Shown: positions 37,152 through 48,997, counted from the first letter of the stretch. The stretch: DNA of 64,000 bases from CAVUFH01 sp963740835 (GCA_963740835.1 CAVUFH010000002.1:558001-622000), one strand, 5' to 3'. The notes: generated by a model not told the origin, from the sequence alone. Numbers and translations: made by a program.

Positions 37152-38296
37152 AGGAGCACGGTCCGGTTCCAGGAGTCGGTCAGGGATTCGTCGGGACCGT
37201 ACGGCACGACGATCGGTCGGAAGCGGCGGCTGCGCACCCAGACACCTGAGCCTTCGGGCAACGTCGTCACCACCGTGAGCATGCCGCTGCCCCGCAGGAG
37301 CACGTTGAGCGCGCCGCTGTCGTCACCGCGCATGCGCCCCATCACCGCCACGAGCGCGCTCGTGCGGCGGCGGGTCGTCGTCGCGACGATCCGGTCCGGG
37401 CCGTGCGTCTCGACCACCGCGAGCTCGTCCATCACGCTCGCGAGGCGACGGCGGCCCGAGGCGCCGACCAGCACGCCGGTGCTCAGGATGAGCTCGTACG
37501 GCCGGCCCGCCCGCTCGCACGCGTTCACGACCGACGCCGTCGCTTCCACCGCGCGTTCGAACGACGCCCGGTCGTGGCCGCCGGGCCGGACATCGAGCAT
37601 GACGAGGACGGGCGTGCGCCGGCGCGCTTCGTTCTGCCGCACCATCAGACGCTGCCGGCGCGCGGTCGAACGCCAGTGCACGCGCCGCAGGTCGTCGCCG
37701 GGCTCGTAGTCGCGCAGGTTGAGGAACTCGCCGCCCGGGTCGACCCGGCCGTGCGCGCGCGGCATGTCGCGGTCGAGTTCGTCGCCGCCGGTCTCGGGCA
37801 GGGCCATGATGTCGCAGACGCGGGGGAACACGATGACCTCTTCCGTGCCGAGGATGCGCCGGGTGCGGCTCGCGAGGCCGAACGGGTCGGCGACCGTGGC
37901 ACGGAGGGGCCCGATCTCGAAGCGGCCGCGCCGGTCGGTGGGGAGGCGGTACGCCGCGCGTGCGACGGCGCCCGGCTCGAGCGGGGCCAGGAGGAACCGG
38001 GCCGAGCGGCGTCCACGGTCGAAGGCGTCGGAGACCGAGAGCGTGGGCAGGCGCCGGCCGGAGGTCGACTCGACGACGACGTCGACCCGGCCGTCGACGC
38101 CGACCTGCAGGCGCTCGCGCAGATGCCGGCTCGCGCGGAGGTGAATCGGGTGGTAACGCACCCAGACCGCGGCAACCGCCAGCAGCAGCAGGCCGATGCC
38201 GGCGAGCACGACGAGTTGGACCAGTCCGAGGACGCGCGATCCGATGTACAGACCGGTCGCGGCACCGAACAACGACCAGCCGCGCCGAGTGAGCAT
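37100..38296 (-). CDS. DUF58 (vWA-like) protein
   Basis: The 398-residue product has two N-terminal membrane helices (residues 10-50), a beta-rich stretch, and the DUF58 signature GRVDPGGEFLNLRDYEPGDDLRRVHWRSTARR near residue 195, then a vWA-like fold starting VLVMLDVRPG. It starts five bases after moxR. In this operon type DUF58 proteins are thought to be metal-binding adaptors for the MoxR chaperone. Confidence 0.87.
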   Translation of the reverse strand: MLTRRGWSLFGAATGLYIGSRVLGLVQLVVLAGIGLLLLAVAAVWVRYHPIHLRASRHLRERLQVGVDGRVDVVVESTSGRRLPTLSVSDAFDRGRRSARFLLAPLEPGAVARAAYRLPTDRRGRFEIGPLRATVADPFGLASRTRRILGTEEVIVFPRVCDIMALPETGGDELDRDMPRAHGRVDPGGEFLNLRDYEPGDDLRRVHWRSTARRQRLMVRQNEARRRTPVLVMLDVRPGGHDRASFERAVEATASVVNACERAGRPYELILSTGVLVGASGRRRLASVMDELAVVETHGPDRIVATTTRRRTSALVAVMGRMRGDDSGALNVLLRGSGMLTVVTTLPEGSGVWVRSRRFRPIVVPYGPDESLTDSWNRTVLLWQRSARLPLSASRARA

Positions 38297-38301
38297 GTGC
38301 C

Positions 38302-39273
<972 letters not shown>

Positions 39274-39340
39274 CTGTGGACCTCCGTCCCGGGGGGACTT
39301 GGCGTGGCGACGTCGGAACCCAACGCTACCGTCCGGTCCG

Positions 39341-39631
39341 ATGGCGCAGAACTCCGGCTTGGGAGCCGCACCGCGCGTTCCGCCGGTGCCGCTCCGCGTG
39401 TGGGTGTACGTAGCAGCCGCGCTCGTGGTTCGGCCCCGGCTGTGGTGGACGGCCGTGCGGCAATGGTTCCGGTTCGTGCCGCGCGGCTGGTGGCGGCGGC
39501 CGCCCCATCTCCCGGTGCCGCCGCGCCGGTACCTCGAGTTCCGGCTCGAGACTGCGTTCGGACCGGACACGCACGCGTCGGCTGTCGACATCGTCGAGTA
39601 CCTCGACTGGGTGCACGGCCAAGGGTTGTGA
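39341..39631 (+). CDS. conserved hypothetical, 96 residues, Trp/Arg-rich
   Basis: The product (MAQNSGLGAAPRVPPVPLRV...) has one hydrophobic helix followed by WWTAVRQWFRFVPRGWWRRPPHLPVPPRRYLEFRLETAFG and an acidic end. Similar small Trp-rich proteins are common next to actinobacterial moxR loci. It is divergent from moxR. Function unknown. Confidence 0.6.
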   Translation: MAQNSGLGAAPRVPPVPLRVWVYVAAALVVRPRLWWTAVRQWFRFVPRGWWRRPPHLPVPPRRYLEFRLETAFGPDTHASAVDIVEYLDWVHGQGL

Positions 39632-39726
39632 CGCCCGCGCGGCCGCTGCCACCACGGCGGAGTCGCACGAATCCTGCGCCGCGCGCCGGTACACTCTGCC
39701 GACCGACGAGGAGGTGACGGACCACC

Positions 39727-40236
39727 GTGGCTCGCTCGCTCCTGCTGAACGCCAGCTTCGAACCACTGTGTGTCGTGTCGTCTCGGCGCGCGGTCGTGCT
39801 CGTCCTCAAGGACAAGGCCGAGATCGTCCACCGCAATGGCGCCGAGTTCCGTTCCGAGCGCCGCACCGTTCCGGTTCCGTCGGTGATCCGGCTCGTGCAC
39901 TTCGTGCGGGTGCCCTACCGCGCGACCGCGCCGCTGTCACGCCGGGCCGTGTTCGCGCGCGACCACCATCGGTGCCAGTACTGCGGCAGCAACGCCGAGA
40001 ACCTGGATCACATCGTCCCGCGGTCGCGCGGCGGCCCCCACACCTGGGAGAACGTCGTCGCTTCGTGTCGCGGGTGCAACGCCCGCAAAGAGGACCGGCT
40101 CCTGTCGGAGTGCGGGATGGTGCTGCGCCGCGCGCCGCACGCGCCGCACGCGACCACGTCGCTGATCGCGTCGGCCGGCCCGATCGACCCGCTCTGGCAG
40201 CAGTACCTCGCCCGCTCCGAAGCCGTACCTGCCTGA
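39727..40236 (+). CDS. HNH endonuclease
   Basis: The 169-residue protein has an HNH core: CQYCGSNAENLDHIVPRSRGGPHTWENVVASCRGCNARK (two CxxC zinc knuckles bracketing the DH...N/H nuclease motif), near residues 83-121. The N-terminal MARSLLLNASFEPLCVVSSRRAVVLVLKDKAE is typical of the widespread actinobacterial form of this protein. Its stop lies in the first unit of a 24-bp tandem repeat. Confidence 0.9.
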   Translation: MARSLLLNASFEPLCVVSSRRAVVLVLKDKAEIVHRNGAEFRSERRTVPVPSVIRLVHFVRVPYRATAPLSRRAVFARDHHRCQYCGSNAENLDHIVPRSRGGPHTWENVVASCRGCNARKEDRLLSECGMVLRRAPHAPHATTSLIASAGPIDPLWQQYLARSEAVPA

Positions 40237-40375
40237 GCGGCCAGCGGGTGTCGCGCCTGAGCGGCCGGCGGGTGTCGCGCCTGAGCGGCCAGCGGGTGTC
40301 GCGCCTGAGCGGCCAGCGGGTGTCGCGCCTGAGCGGCCAGCGGGTGTCGCGCCTGAGCGGCCAGCGGGTGTAGCG
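40232..40375. repeat. 24-bp tandem repeat, six copies
   Basis: The unit CCTGAGCGGCCAGCGGGTGT plus CGCG begins at 40232, 40256, 40280, 40304, 40328 and 40352, with one internal base change in unit 2 and one in unit 6. It fills the space between the convergent HNH and coiled-coil genes and includes the HNH stop codon. Confidence 0.95.
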
Positions 40376-40382
40376 GAGGCGG

Positions 40383-40685
40383 CTACTTCTTCCGACGCCG
40401 GAGGCCGGGCGCAACGCCGAGCAAGACGTTCTCGAGTCGCTCGATCTGGCGGCCCTGTCGTTTGACCTTGCGTTCCAACTTCTCGATCCGCGCGATGAGG
40501 TCGCGGGGGACGCGATCGGGGGTGGCGGCGCCGGTGAGATCGAGGGTGCGCGCGTCCTCGACCGCGATCTGGCGGATGCCCTCGGCCGTCACCAGCGCAT
40601 CGCGGCGGATGGTTTCGGCCTCGGCCCGCGCCTCGGTGAGCAACCGGGCGGCGACGTCGATCGCGTCCTGATCCGTGCTGGCCAC
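40383..40685 (-). CDS. small coiled-coil protein
   Basis: The 100-residue frame (ASTDQDAIDVAARLLTEARAEAETIRRDALVTAEGIRQIAVEDA... IARIEKLERKVKRQGRQIERLENVL) forms two helices, the second a clear coiled coil, with a basic end. It resembles fragments of DivIVA/ATP-synthase-b-like helices but no family was fixed. GTG start. It is divergent from mraZ, just left of the division cluster. Confidence 0.6.
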   Translation of the reverse strand: MASTDQDAIDVAARLLTEARAEAETIRRDALVTAEGIRQIAVEDARTLDLTGAATPDRVPRDLIARIEKLERKVKRQGRQIERLENVLLGVAPGLRRRKK

Positions 40686-40765
40686 CCCCAGATCATCCCC
40701 AATTCCGGGCGTCGTTGCCAATGCGCGCCGTGTTGCCCGTGTGTGTGGTGTGAATCTCGCAGAAG

Positions 40766-40822
40766 GTGGCGCGGAGTGGGTTGACGTGGTGGGGAATGGT
40801 GGCTTAGGGTGGCGCCTGGTGG
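40766..40822 (+). promoter_or_regulatory. MraZ-box array upstream of mraZ
   Basis: GTGG occurs at 40766, 40776, 40786, 40789, 40799, 40809 and 40819: two runs with exact 10-base spacing. MraZ is known to bind short G-rich repeats phased at 10 bases upstream of its own gene, so this is the likely autoregulatory site and promoter of the dcw cluster. Confidence 0.7.
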
Positions 40823-40883
40823 TGGAAAGGGGAGGATTTTCCCCACCGGGAGTGGCGACGAGGCGGACAGGGGTGCGCGGCCG

Positions 40884-41309
40884 ATGTTCTTGGGAGAGCA
40901 CCAGCACTCCCTCGACGCCAAGGGGCGGGTCATCCTGCCCGCGCGCTTCCGGGATCAGCTCGAGGGAGGAGCGGTGATGGCGAAAGCGCTCGACGGATGC
41001 CTCGCCGTCTATCCCAACGCCGAATTCTCCCAGGTGGCGGCCCGCCTGAACGACGCCCGCAATCGCGGGGCGCGCGAACGCCAGGCCGCCCGCACGTTCT
41101 TCGCCGGCGCGGTGGAGATCACGCCGGACAAGCAGGGGAGGGTCGCGATCCCGCCGACCCTCCGGGAGTACGCGGCCCTCGACCGCGACGTGATCGTGGC
41201 CGGCAACTTCGACCACATCGAGTTGTGGGACGCGCAGCGGTTCCGCGAGCACGACCGGGCCGGCACGGCCTCGATCGTCGAAGGCGAGGGCATCAACGAT
41301 TTCGCCTGA
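40884..41309 (+). CDS. mraZ: transcriptional regulator MraZ
   Basis: The 141-residue protein has two SpoVT/AbrB-like halves: MFLGEHQHSLDAKGRVILPARFR and FFAGAVEITPDKQGRVAIPPTLREYA, each with the DxxGR motif. It binds the repeat array in its own promoter and heads the division cluster. About 245 bases separate it from rsmH, more than usual, containing a TCCGG-TGCG-CCGGA hairpin and a TTGACATA-like hexamer that may add a promoter. Confidence 0.95.
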   Translation: MFLGEHQHSLDAKGRVILPARFRDQLEGGAVMAKALDGCLAVYPNAEFSQVAARLNDARNRGARERQAARTFFAGAVEITPDKQGRVAIPPTLREYAALDRDVIVAGNFDHIELWDAQRFREHDRAGTASIVEGEGINDFA

Positions 41310-41554
41310 CACGGCAAACGAAGTGTTGGTTTGACATATCGGAGTCCGGTGCGCCGGACCCGACTCCAATCCCCCGGCCGGCGCGGTTGTCTGCCCCTAC
41401 TCCGCCCGCTTTCAGCCGTCGCCGACCCGGGGAGACATCCCGGGCGGCACCTGTCGACCGGGGGGTTGGAGCCGGGGCCGGAGCGGATGCGGCCCCGACG
41501 TCACGGCGATCAGGGAATCACGGTGAGCGGGTGCACGACGGATGGGAGTCAGGC

Positions 41555-42508
41555 GTGGATGCGGAGTTCTCGCATCTCCCGGTCATGCCTCGGGAGGTGG
41601 TGGAGCTCCTCCTGCCGGTGCCGGCCGGGTTGTTCGTCGACTGCACGGTCGGCGGCGGCGGTCACGCCGCGCTCCTGCTCGAGGCCCGGTCCGACATCCG
41701 TCTGCTCGGGATCGACCGTGACGCCGATGCCGTCGTGGCCGCTCGGGGCCGGCTCGCGCCCTTCGGGTCGCGGGTCCAGGTGGTGCACGGACGATTCGAG
41801 ATGCTCGGCGATCTGGTCGCCGAGCACGGCAAGGGGGAACAAGTCATGGCGATCCTGATGGATCTCGGTGTGAGCAGCCCGCAGTTGGACCGCGGCGAGC
41901 GGGGCTTCTCGTACCGGTTCGACGCGCCCCTCGACATGCGCATGGACGCGAAACAGGACGTGACCGCCGCCGCCGTCGTGAACGGTTACGACGAGGCCGA
42001 ACTGACGAACGTGATCGGCCGCTACGGCGAGGAGCGCTTCGCGCGGCGTATCGCGCACGCGATCGTCGCGGCCCGGCCGCTCGCCACGACCCGCGAGCTC
42101 GCGGAGGTGGTGCGCGATGCGATCCCCGCGCGTACGCGCCGGCGAGGCCCGCACCCCGCACGCCGCACCTTCCAGGCGATCCGCATGGAGGTGAACCGGG
42201 AGCTCCCGAACCTCGCCGACGGGCTCGACGAGTCGGTGCACCTGCTCGGGCCCGGTGGCCGGGTGCTGGTGCTCGCGTACCACTCGCTCGAGGACCGGAT
42301 CGTGAAGCAGACCTTCGCTCGGTGGGCCGGTGAGGACGTCGAGTCCGCGCCGCCCGCCAAGCTCCCCGTCGAGCCGGCGCGCCGCCGGGCGCTTGCCCGC
42401 CCGCTCACCCGACGGCCGCGCCGGCCGACTCCGGCCGAGATCGCGGCGAACCCCCGCGCCGAGAGTGCGCGCTTGCGCGCGGCCGAGCGGGTGATCGAAC
42501 TGCCATGA
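41555..42508 (+). CDS. rsmH: 16S rRNA (cytosine-1402-N4)-methyltransferase
   Basis: The 317-residue enzyme starts near HLPVMPREVVELL, has VDCTVGGGGHAALLLE (SAM site), GIDRDADAV, MDLGVSSPQLDRGERGFSYRFDAPLDMRM and the C-terminal FQAIRMEVNRELPNL. It methylates C1402 of 16S rRNA. GTG start with GGGAG six bases upstream. The stop overlaps ftsL (ATGA). Confidence 0.95.
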   Translation: MDAEFSHLPVMPREVVELLLPVPAGLFVDCTVGGGGHAALLLEARSDIRLLGIDRDADAVVAARGRLAPFGSRVQVVHGRFEMLGDLVAEHGKGEQVMAILMDLGVSSPQLDRGERGFSYRFDAPLDMRMDAKQDVTAAAVVNGYDEAELTNVIGRYGEERFARRIAHAIVAARPLATTRELAEVVRDAIPARTRRRGPHPARRTFQAIRMEVNRELPNLADGLDESVHLLGPGGRVLVLAYHSLEDRIVKQTFARWAGEDVESAPPAKLPVEPARRRALARPLTRRPRRPTPAEIAANPRAESARLRAAERVIELP

Positions 42509-42969
42509 CCGCCATTCCGCACTCGATGCACTCCGCCGCGCCCGCGATCCCGCGCGGGTTCCAACGCGAGCAGCGAGCGCAGGCCCGACATCTCCGTGTC
42601 GCCGAGGTGGCGCGCCGCCGGCGCCGGGTGCGCGTGGCTGTCTGGCTGTCTGCGCTGTTGACCGCGATCGCGCTGTTCGTCCTCGTCTCGTTCCACGTCC
42701 TCGCGGTGCAGCACGCGTTCGCGATCGATCGGCTCACCGAGCAGAAGCACACCGAAGAGTTACGGTACGAGCGCTTGCGGGCGGAGGTCGCGACGCTGTC
42801 GTCGCCGCCCGCGATCGTCGACGCCGCCGAGCGCATGGGGATGCAGGCGCCGCAGACGGTCGACTACATCAACGCGCCGGCGGCTGCCTCGCGCCGCGCC
42901 GCGCCGGATCGCACGTCGAGCACGCTCGCGGACGTCCACGGCGAGGCGAAGAAGAGCCTTGACCCCTAG
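42505..42969 (+). CDS. ftsL: cell division protein FtsL-like
   Basis: The 154-residue protein has a basic cytoplasmic N-terminus, one membrane helix (WLSALLTAIALFVLVSFHVLAVQ, about residues 50-72) and a periplasmic leucine-zipper-like helix. FtsL joins FtsB and FtsQ at the septum. Position between rsmH and ftsI supports the call, as sequence conservation in this family is low. Confidence 0.85.
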   Translation: MTAIPHSMHSAAPAIPRGFQREQRAQARHLRVAEVARRRRRVRVAVWLSALLTAIALFVLVSFHVLAVQHAFAIDRLTEQKHTEELRYERLRAEVATLSSPPAIVDAAERMGMQAPQTVDYINAPAAASRRAAPDRTSSTLADVHGEAKKSLDP

Positions 42970-45022
42970 CCATCGCCCGCCGCCGCGGCGCCCGGCGGGC
43001 GCAACGTCGCGCCCGCCGCGCCCGCCGCGTCCGACCGGTTCCACCCGTAACTCGGGTCCGCGCCGTCCCACCCGGCCCGTCCGGCCGCGGCGCGTGAAAC
43101 GGGTCCGGCCGCCGCGCGCCGCGCACCCGCTGCGGCGGCTCGGGTTCTGCACCGTGCTCGTCGTGGTCGTGTTCGGTCTGCTGTCGCTGCGCGTCACGCA
43201 GCTGCAGGTGCTGAGCGGCGATCACTACCGCGCGATGGCCCTCGCGCAGCGACTTCGCACGATCCCGTTGAGCGCGGAACGCGGCAGCATCTTCGATCGC
43301 GACGGCCGCGACCTCGCGATCTCGGTCGACCGCACGACCGTGTATGCGGACCCGACGTTGGTGCCGGACCCGGCGCTCTACGCGTCGAAGCTTGCGCCCG
43401 TGGTCGGAGTCGCGCAGCAGACGCTCTACGAACGGCTCGCCGACAAGTCGCGGCGATTCGTCTACATCGCCCGTACCGTGGACGACTCGATCGCGAAGAA
43501 GGTGAAGGATCTCGGCCTCGCCGGGGTCGCGTTCGTGCCGGAGCCGCTCCGGCAGTACCCGTCCGGCAGCCTTGCGTCGACGATCCTCGGCCGGGTCGGC
43601 ACCGAAGGGCACGGCCTCGACGGTCTCGAGTCCCTTTACGACACGCAGCTCCAGGGCACGCCGGGGGAGATCACCGTGGAGCGCGACCAACGCGGCCGCG
43701 ACATCCCCGACACGGAGCGCCGCAACGTTCCCGCCCGCCCCGGCACCGACCTCGTGCTGACGGTCGACCAAGGCCTGCAGTACCAAGTCGAGAGCTCGCT
43801 CGTCGACCAGGTGACGGCGACCGCGGCGAAGGGCGGCATGGCGGTCGTCGTCGACGTGCACACCGGCGACGTCGTCGCGATGGCGACGGTCGACGGCGCG
43901 ACCAACGGCGTGCCCGCGCACGCCGCGCTCGCCGGCGAGGACACGAACCGCCCCTTGACCGACCTCTTCGAGCCCGGATCGACGAACAAGCTCATCACCA
44001 TCGCGACCGCCATCGAGCACGGCAAGGTCGGGCCGAACACCGAGTTCGACGTGCCCCCGAGCATCAACGTCGGCGCGGAGAAGTCCTACAGCGACTCGCA
44101 CCGCGTGAACGGTATGGAGCGCTGGTCCACGACCGACATCCTCCGCGAGTCGTCGAACGTCGGCACGATCATGATCGCGAAGTCGTCGTTCACCAACGAC
44201 GAGCTCGCCGCCGCGCTTCGGAACTTCGGGCTCGGTGTGCGCACACCAATCGACTTTCCCGGCCAGCCGAACGGTCTCTTGCTCGATCCCGCGAAGTACT
44301 ACACGACGGGCCTCGCCGCGAGCGCGATCGGTTACAGCGTCGCGGTCACCGCGATGCAGATGGTCGACGTGTACGCGACGTTCGCGAACGGAGGGGTGAC
44401 CGTGCCGCCGCGTCTGCTCGACGCGACGATCGACGAGCACGGCGACCGGCAGCCGATCGCGCGCACACCCGGCCAACGCGTGATCTCCCAGAAGACCGCA
44501 ACGACGATGAGTCAGATGCTGGGCGAGGTGGTGCGCAACGGCACCGGCGCCTGCGCGTCGATCCCCGGCTACACGGTTGCCGGGAAGACCGGAACGTCGC
44601 GCAAGGCCGCGCCGCAAGGCGGTTACACCTCGGGGACGATGGCGTCGTTCGTCGGGTTCGCGCCCGCGCATGACCCGCGCTTTGCGGCCATCGTTGTCCT
44701 CGACGAACCCGCCAACGAGTATGGATCGGTCGCGTCCGCGCCCGTGTTCTCGGAGATCGTGCAGGCGGCGCTGACGCAGTACCGCGTGCCTCCCGACGAC
44801 GCCGCCGCCCCGAAGCAGTACGACACCGCCCGCGCCTACGCCCAGGAGCAGGGAAGCAACTGCGCGGTGCCGCACGGCGCGGCCCTGAGGCAGGTGCTCG
44901 CCCAGCAAGCCGCCGCGGCCCAGGCCGCGGCGCAGGCCAAGGCGGCTGCGACCACGACGCCGAGCACAGGCGTGGCGGGGACGCCCGGTACTGTCGCCGC
45001 CGACCCGTCCCCGAGCCAGTAG
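42959..45022 (+). CDS. ftsI: septal peptidoglycan transpeptidase (PBP3)
   Basis: The 687-residue protein has a Pro/Arg-rich cytoplasmic tail, a membrane helix near 63-80, a PBP dimer domain and a transpeptidase domain with SxxK as STNK (Ser near 341), SSN near 399 and KTGTS near 543. It cross-links septal peptidoglycan. A TTG start overlaps the end of ftsL by 11 bases. The C-terminus is an Ala/Gln/Thr-rich tail. Confidence 0.94.
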   Translation: MTPSHRPPPRRPAGATSRPPRPPRPTGSTRNSGPRRPTRPVRPRRVKRVRPPRAAHPLRRLGFCTVLVVVVFGLLSLRVTQLQVLSGDHYRAMALAQRLRTIPLSAERGSIFDRDGRDLAISVDRTTVYADPTLVPDPALYASKLAPVVGVAQQTLYERLADKSRRFVYIARTVDDSIAKKVKDLGLAGVAFVPEPLRQYPSGSLASTILGRVGTEGHGLDGLESLYDTQLQGTPGEITVERDQRGRDIPDTERRNVPARPGTDLVLTVDQGLQYQVESSLVDQVTATAAKGGMAVVVDVHTGDVVAMATVDGATNGVPAHAALAGEDTNRPLTDLFEPGSTNKLITIATAIEHGKVGPNTEFDVPPSINVGAEKSYSDSHRVNGMERWSTTDILRESSNVGTIMIAKSSFTNDELAAALRNFGLGVRTPIDFPGQPNGLLLDPAKYYTTGLAASAIGYSVAVTAMQMVDVYATFANGGVTVPPRLLDATIDEHGDRQPIARTPGQRVISQKTATTMSQMLGEVVRNGTGACASIPGYTVAGKTGTSRKAAPQGGYTSGTMASFVGFAPAHDPRFAAIVVLDEPANEYGSVASAPVFSEIVQAALTQYRVPPDDAAAPKQYDTARAYAQEQGSNCAVPHGAALRQVLAQQAAAAQAAAQAKAAATTTPSTGVAGTPGTVAADPSPSQ

Positions 45023-45030
45023 GGGGGCGC

Positions 45031-46514
<1,484 letters not shown>

Positions 46515-46524
<10 letters not shown>

Positions 46525-47896
46525 CGGCGGCCGAGATCGCAACGCGAGCCGGCGGCGAAGTCGTCGGCGGCGACCCTGGTGTCGTCGTCACCTGCTGGGG
46601 ATTCGATTCGCGCGCGCCTCGCGCCAGGAGCGTGCTTCGTCGCGCTGACCGATCACCGCGACGGTCACGACTTCGTCAACGACGCGTTCCGCGCCGGCGC
46701 GCACGCGGCACTCGTCGAACGCTCGGTGCCATTCTCGTCCCGGCCGGGACACCCGCACGCGCTCGTGCGGGTGCCGAACGTGTTGCGCGGGCTGCAGGAC
46801 GTCGCGCGTTCGGTCCGTCGGGAACGCGCCGGCCTCGTCGTCATCGGGGTCACCGGGTCGACCGGCAAGACGTCGACGAAGGATCTGCTGGCCGCCGCGC
46901 TGCCACCCGGGCGATGCCTTCGCGAGCCCGGAGTCGTACAACAACGAGTTCGGACTCCCGATCACGTTGCTCAACACGCCGGCACCCGCGCATGTCGTGG
47001 TGGCCGAGATGGGGGAGCGGTTCCCCGGTGATGTGGCCTTCCTGTGCGAGATCGCCCAGCCGCAGTTCGGCGTCGTCACCAACGTCGGGCTGGCCCACGC
47101 CGAGCATCTCGGCGGACCCGAGGGCATCGCCGGCGTGCTCGCCGAACTGGTGGAAGCGGTGCCGGCGCACGGCGCGGTGGTCCTCAACGCGGACGACCGG
47201 TGGACTCCGTGGCTGAGGGATCGCACTGCGGCGCCCGTCGAGACGGTCGGGTTCGCGCCCGACGCGACGCACCGGATCACCGACGTCGAGGTCGGCCCCG
47301 ACCTGCACCCCGGATTCTCCCTGGGCGGCAGCCACTTCCGGGTCGGGCTGCGCGGTGCGCACCAGGTGCCCAACGCGGCGATGGCGGCGGTGGCGGCGAA
47401 CCTCGCGCACGGCGTCCCGTTCGCGGAGAGCGCGGCGCGCATCGCCGACGCGCGCGGATCGCGCTGGCGCATGGAGCTCGTGGAGACGCCCGACGGCCTC
47501 GTCGTCCTCAACGACTCGTACAACGCGAACCCAGCGTCGATGGACGCGGCGTTGCGCGCGCTCGCCCACCTCGACGTCGGTGGCCGTCGCATCGCGGTGC
47601 TCGGCGACATGCGTGAGCTCGGTCCGCACAGTGCGACTGCGCACGATTCGATCGGGCGCCTGGCGCGTGACCTCGGCATCGACACCTTGATCGGCGTCGG
47701 ACCGGGCGGCGCCGAGATCGCGGCCGCGGCGCGCGGCGCTGCGGTCGACGTGCACACCGTCGCCGATGCCGTGGCCGCGGTGACACTCACCGCGCAGCTG
47801 GCGCGGCCGGGTGACGCCGTGCTCGTGAAGGCGAGCCGGGCGCTCGGCCTGCAGGCCGTCGCCGCGCACCTTCTCCAACGGGAGGCGGTCACTTGA
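46515..47896 (+). CDS. murF: UDP-MurNAc-tripeptide-D-Ala-D-Ala ligase MurF, two frameshifts
   Basis: Three frames make up one MurF of about 459 residues: MRLTAAEIATRAGGEVVGG...GFDSRA, then LAPGACFVALTDHRDGHDFV...GVTGSTGKTSTKDLLAAALPPG, then SPESYNNEFGLPITLLNTPA... to the stop. One extra base in GCGCC (46617-46618) and one in CCCGGG (46906-46911) separate them. The P-loop GSTGKTSTKD and the later NDSYNANP motif are intact. As the gene is essential, the breaks are probably sequence errors. Confidence 0.85.
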
Positions 47897-47979
47897 TCGC
47901 CCGGCCGACGCAGGAGGCGGTCACTTGATCGCCCGGCCGACGTGGGAGGCGGTCACTTGATCGCGATGCTGATGTCGGC
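47880..47979 (+). repeat. 32-bp tandem repeat over the murF-mraY junction, 2.6 copies
   Basis: Units starting GGAGGCGGTCACTTGATCGC occur at 47880, 47912 and in part at 47944. Each carries a GGAGG site seven bases before a TTG start and a TGA stop overlapping that TTG (TTGA). TTG codons are at 47893, 47925 and 47957; only the last opens mraY. Confidence 0.92.
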
Positions 47980-48997
47980 GGCGACGGCGTTCTTCGTCGC
48001 GGTCTTCGGCACACCGCTCGTGATCCGGTCGCTGCGCAAGCGCGGCATCGGTCAGCAGATCCGCGACGACGGGCCGATCGAGCACCCGCACGTGCACAAG
48101 GCCGGCACGCCGACGATGGGTGGCCTTGCGATCGTGGGCGCGGTCGGCGTCGGCTACCTCGTCGCGCACATCCGGCGCGCCGACGTCAAGTTCTCGAGTA
48201 CCGGGTGGACGCTGCTGATCCTCATCGTCGGGCTCGCGTTCGTCGGCTTCATCGACGACTACCTCGGTGTCCGCGCCCGCCGGAACCTCGGACTGCGCAA
48301 GCGCGGCAAGACGCTCGGCATCGTGCTCGTCGCGCTGCTCTTCGCGATCCTCGCAATCAACTGGGTGAACGTCTCGACGATGCTGTCGTGGACGCGGCCG
48401 CTCGACTTCGACTTCACGACGCTCGGCTGGATCATGTGGGCGATCCTCGTCGTCTACGCAGTCGCGAACGCGGTGAACCTCACCGACGGCCTCGACGGGC
48501 TCGCCGCCGGCTCGTCGGCGCTGACGTTTTCCGCGTTCGTGATCATCGCGTTCACGGAGTTCCGGCACCCCGAGATCTACGGCGTCGTGCCCGCGCAGGC
48601 GCTCGACCTCGCGATCGTGGCGGCCGCGCTCGTCGGTGCGTGCGCCGGGTTCCTCTGGTGGAACGCCGCGCCCGCGAAGATCATCATGGGCGACACCGGT
48701 TCGCTGGCGCTCGGGGGCGCCATGGCCGGGCTCGCGCTCCTCGGCCGCACCCAGCTGCTCCTGCCGATCCTCGCGGGGCTCCCGCTCATCGAGGCGCTCT
48801 CGGTGATCGCGCAGGTGATCTCGTATCGCGGGTTCCGCCGGCGGGTGCTGCGCATGGCGCCGATCCATCACCACTTCGAGGTCGGCGGCTGGTCGGAGTT
48901 CACGATCATCGTGCGGTTCTGGCTGTTCTCGGCGATCTGCGTCGCGCTCGGCGTCGGCATCTTCTACGCCGACTTCCTCCGGTTCGGGCTCGAATGA
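47957..48997 (+). CDS. mraY: phospho-MurNAc-pentapeptide transferase
   Basis: The 346-residue membrane protein shows MraY features: KAGTPTMGGLAI near residue 50, FIDDYLG (Asp-rich catalytic loop) near 100, NLTDGLDGLAAG near 178 and GDTGSLALGG near 245, with about ten helices and MAPIHHHFE near the end. It forms lipid I. The TTG start at 47957 lies in the third unit of the 32-bp repeat, with GGAGG seven bases upstream. The stop overlaps murD (ATGA). Confidence 0.94.
   Translation: MIAMLMSAATAFFVAVFGTPLVIRSLRKRGIGQQIRDDGPIEHPHVHKAGTPTMGGLAIVGAVGVGYLVAHIRRADVKFSSTGWTLLILIVGLAFVGFIDDYLGVRARRNLGLRKRGKTLGIVLVALLFAILAINWVNVSTMLSWTRPLDFDFTTLGWIMWAILVVYAVANAVNLTDGLDGLAAGSSALTFSAFVIIAFTEFRHPEIYGVVPAQALDLAIVAAALVGACAGFLWWNAAPAKIIMGDTGSLALGGAMAGLALLGRTQLLLPILAGLPLIEALSVIAQVISYRGFRRRVLRMAPIHHHFEVGGWSEFTIIVRFWLFSAICVALGVGIFYADFLRFGLE

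Noticed and set aside
40232..40375. CRISPR array
   Set aside because: The 24-bp units are directly adjacent without spacers and no cas genes are present.
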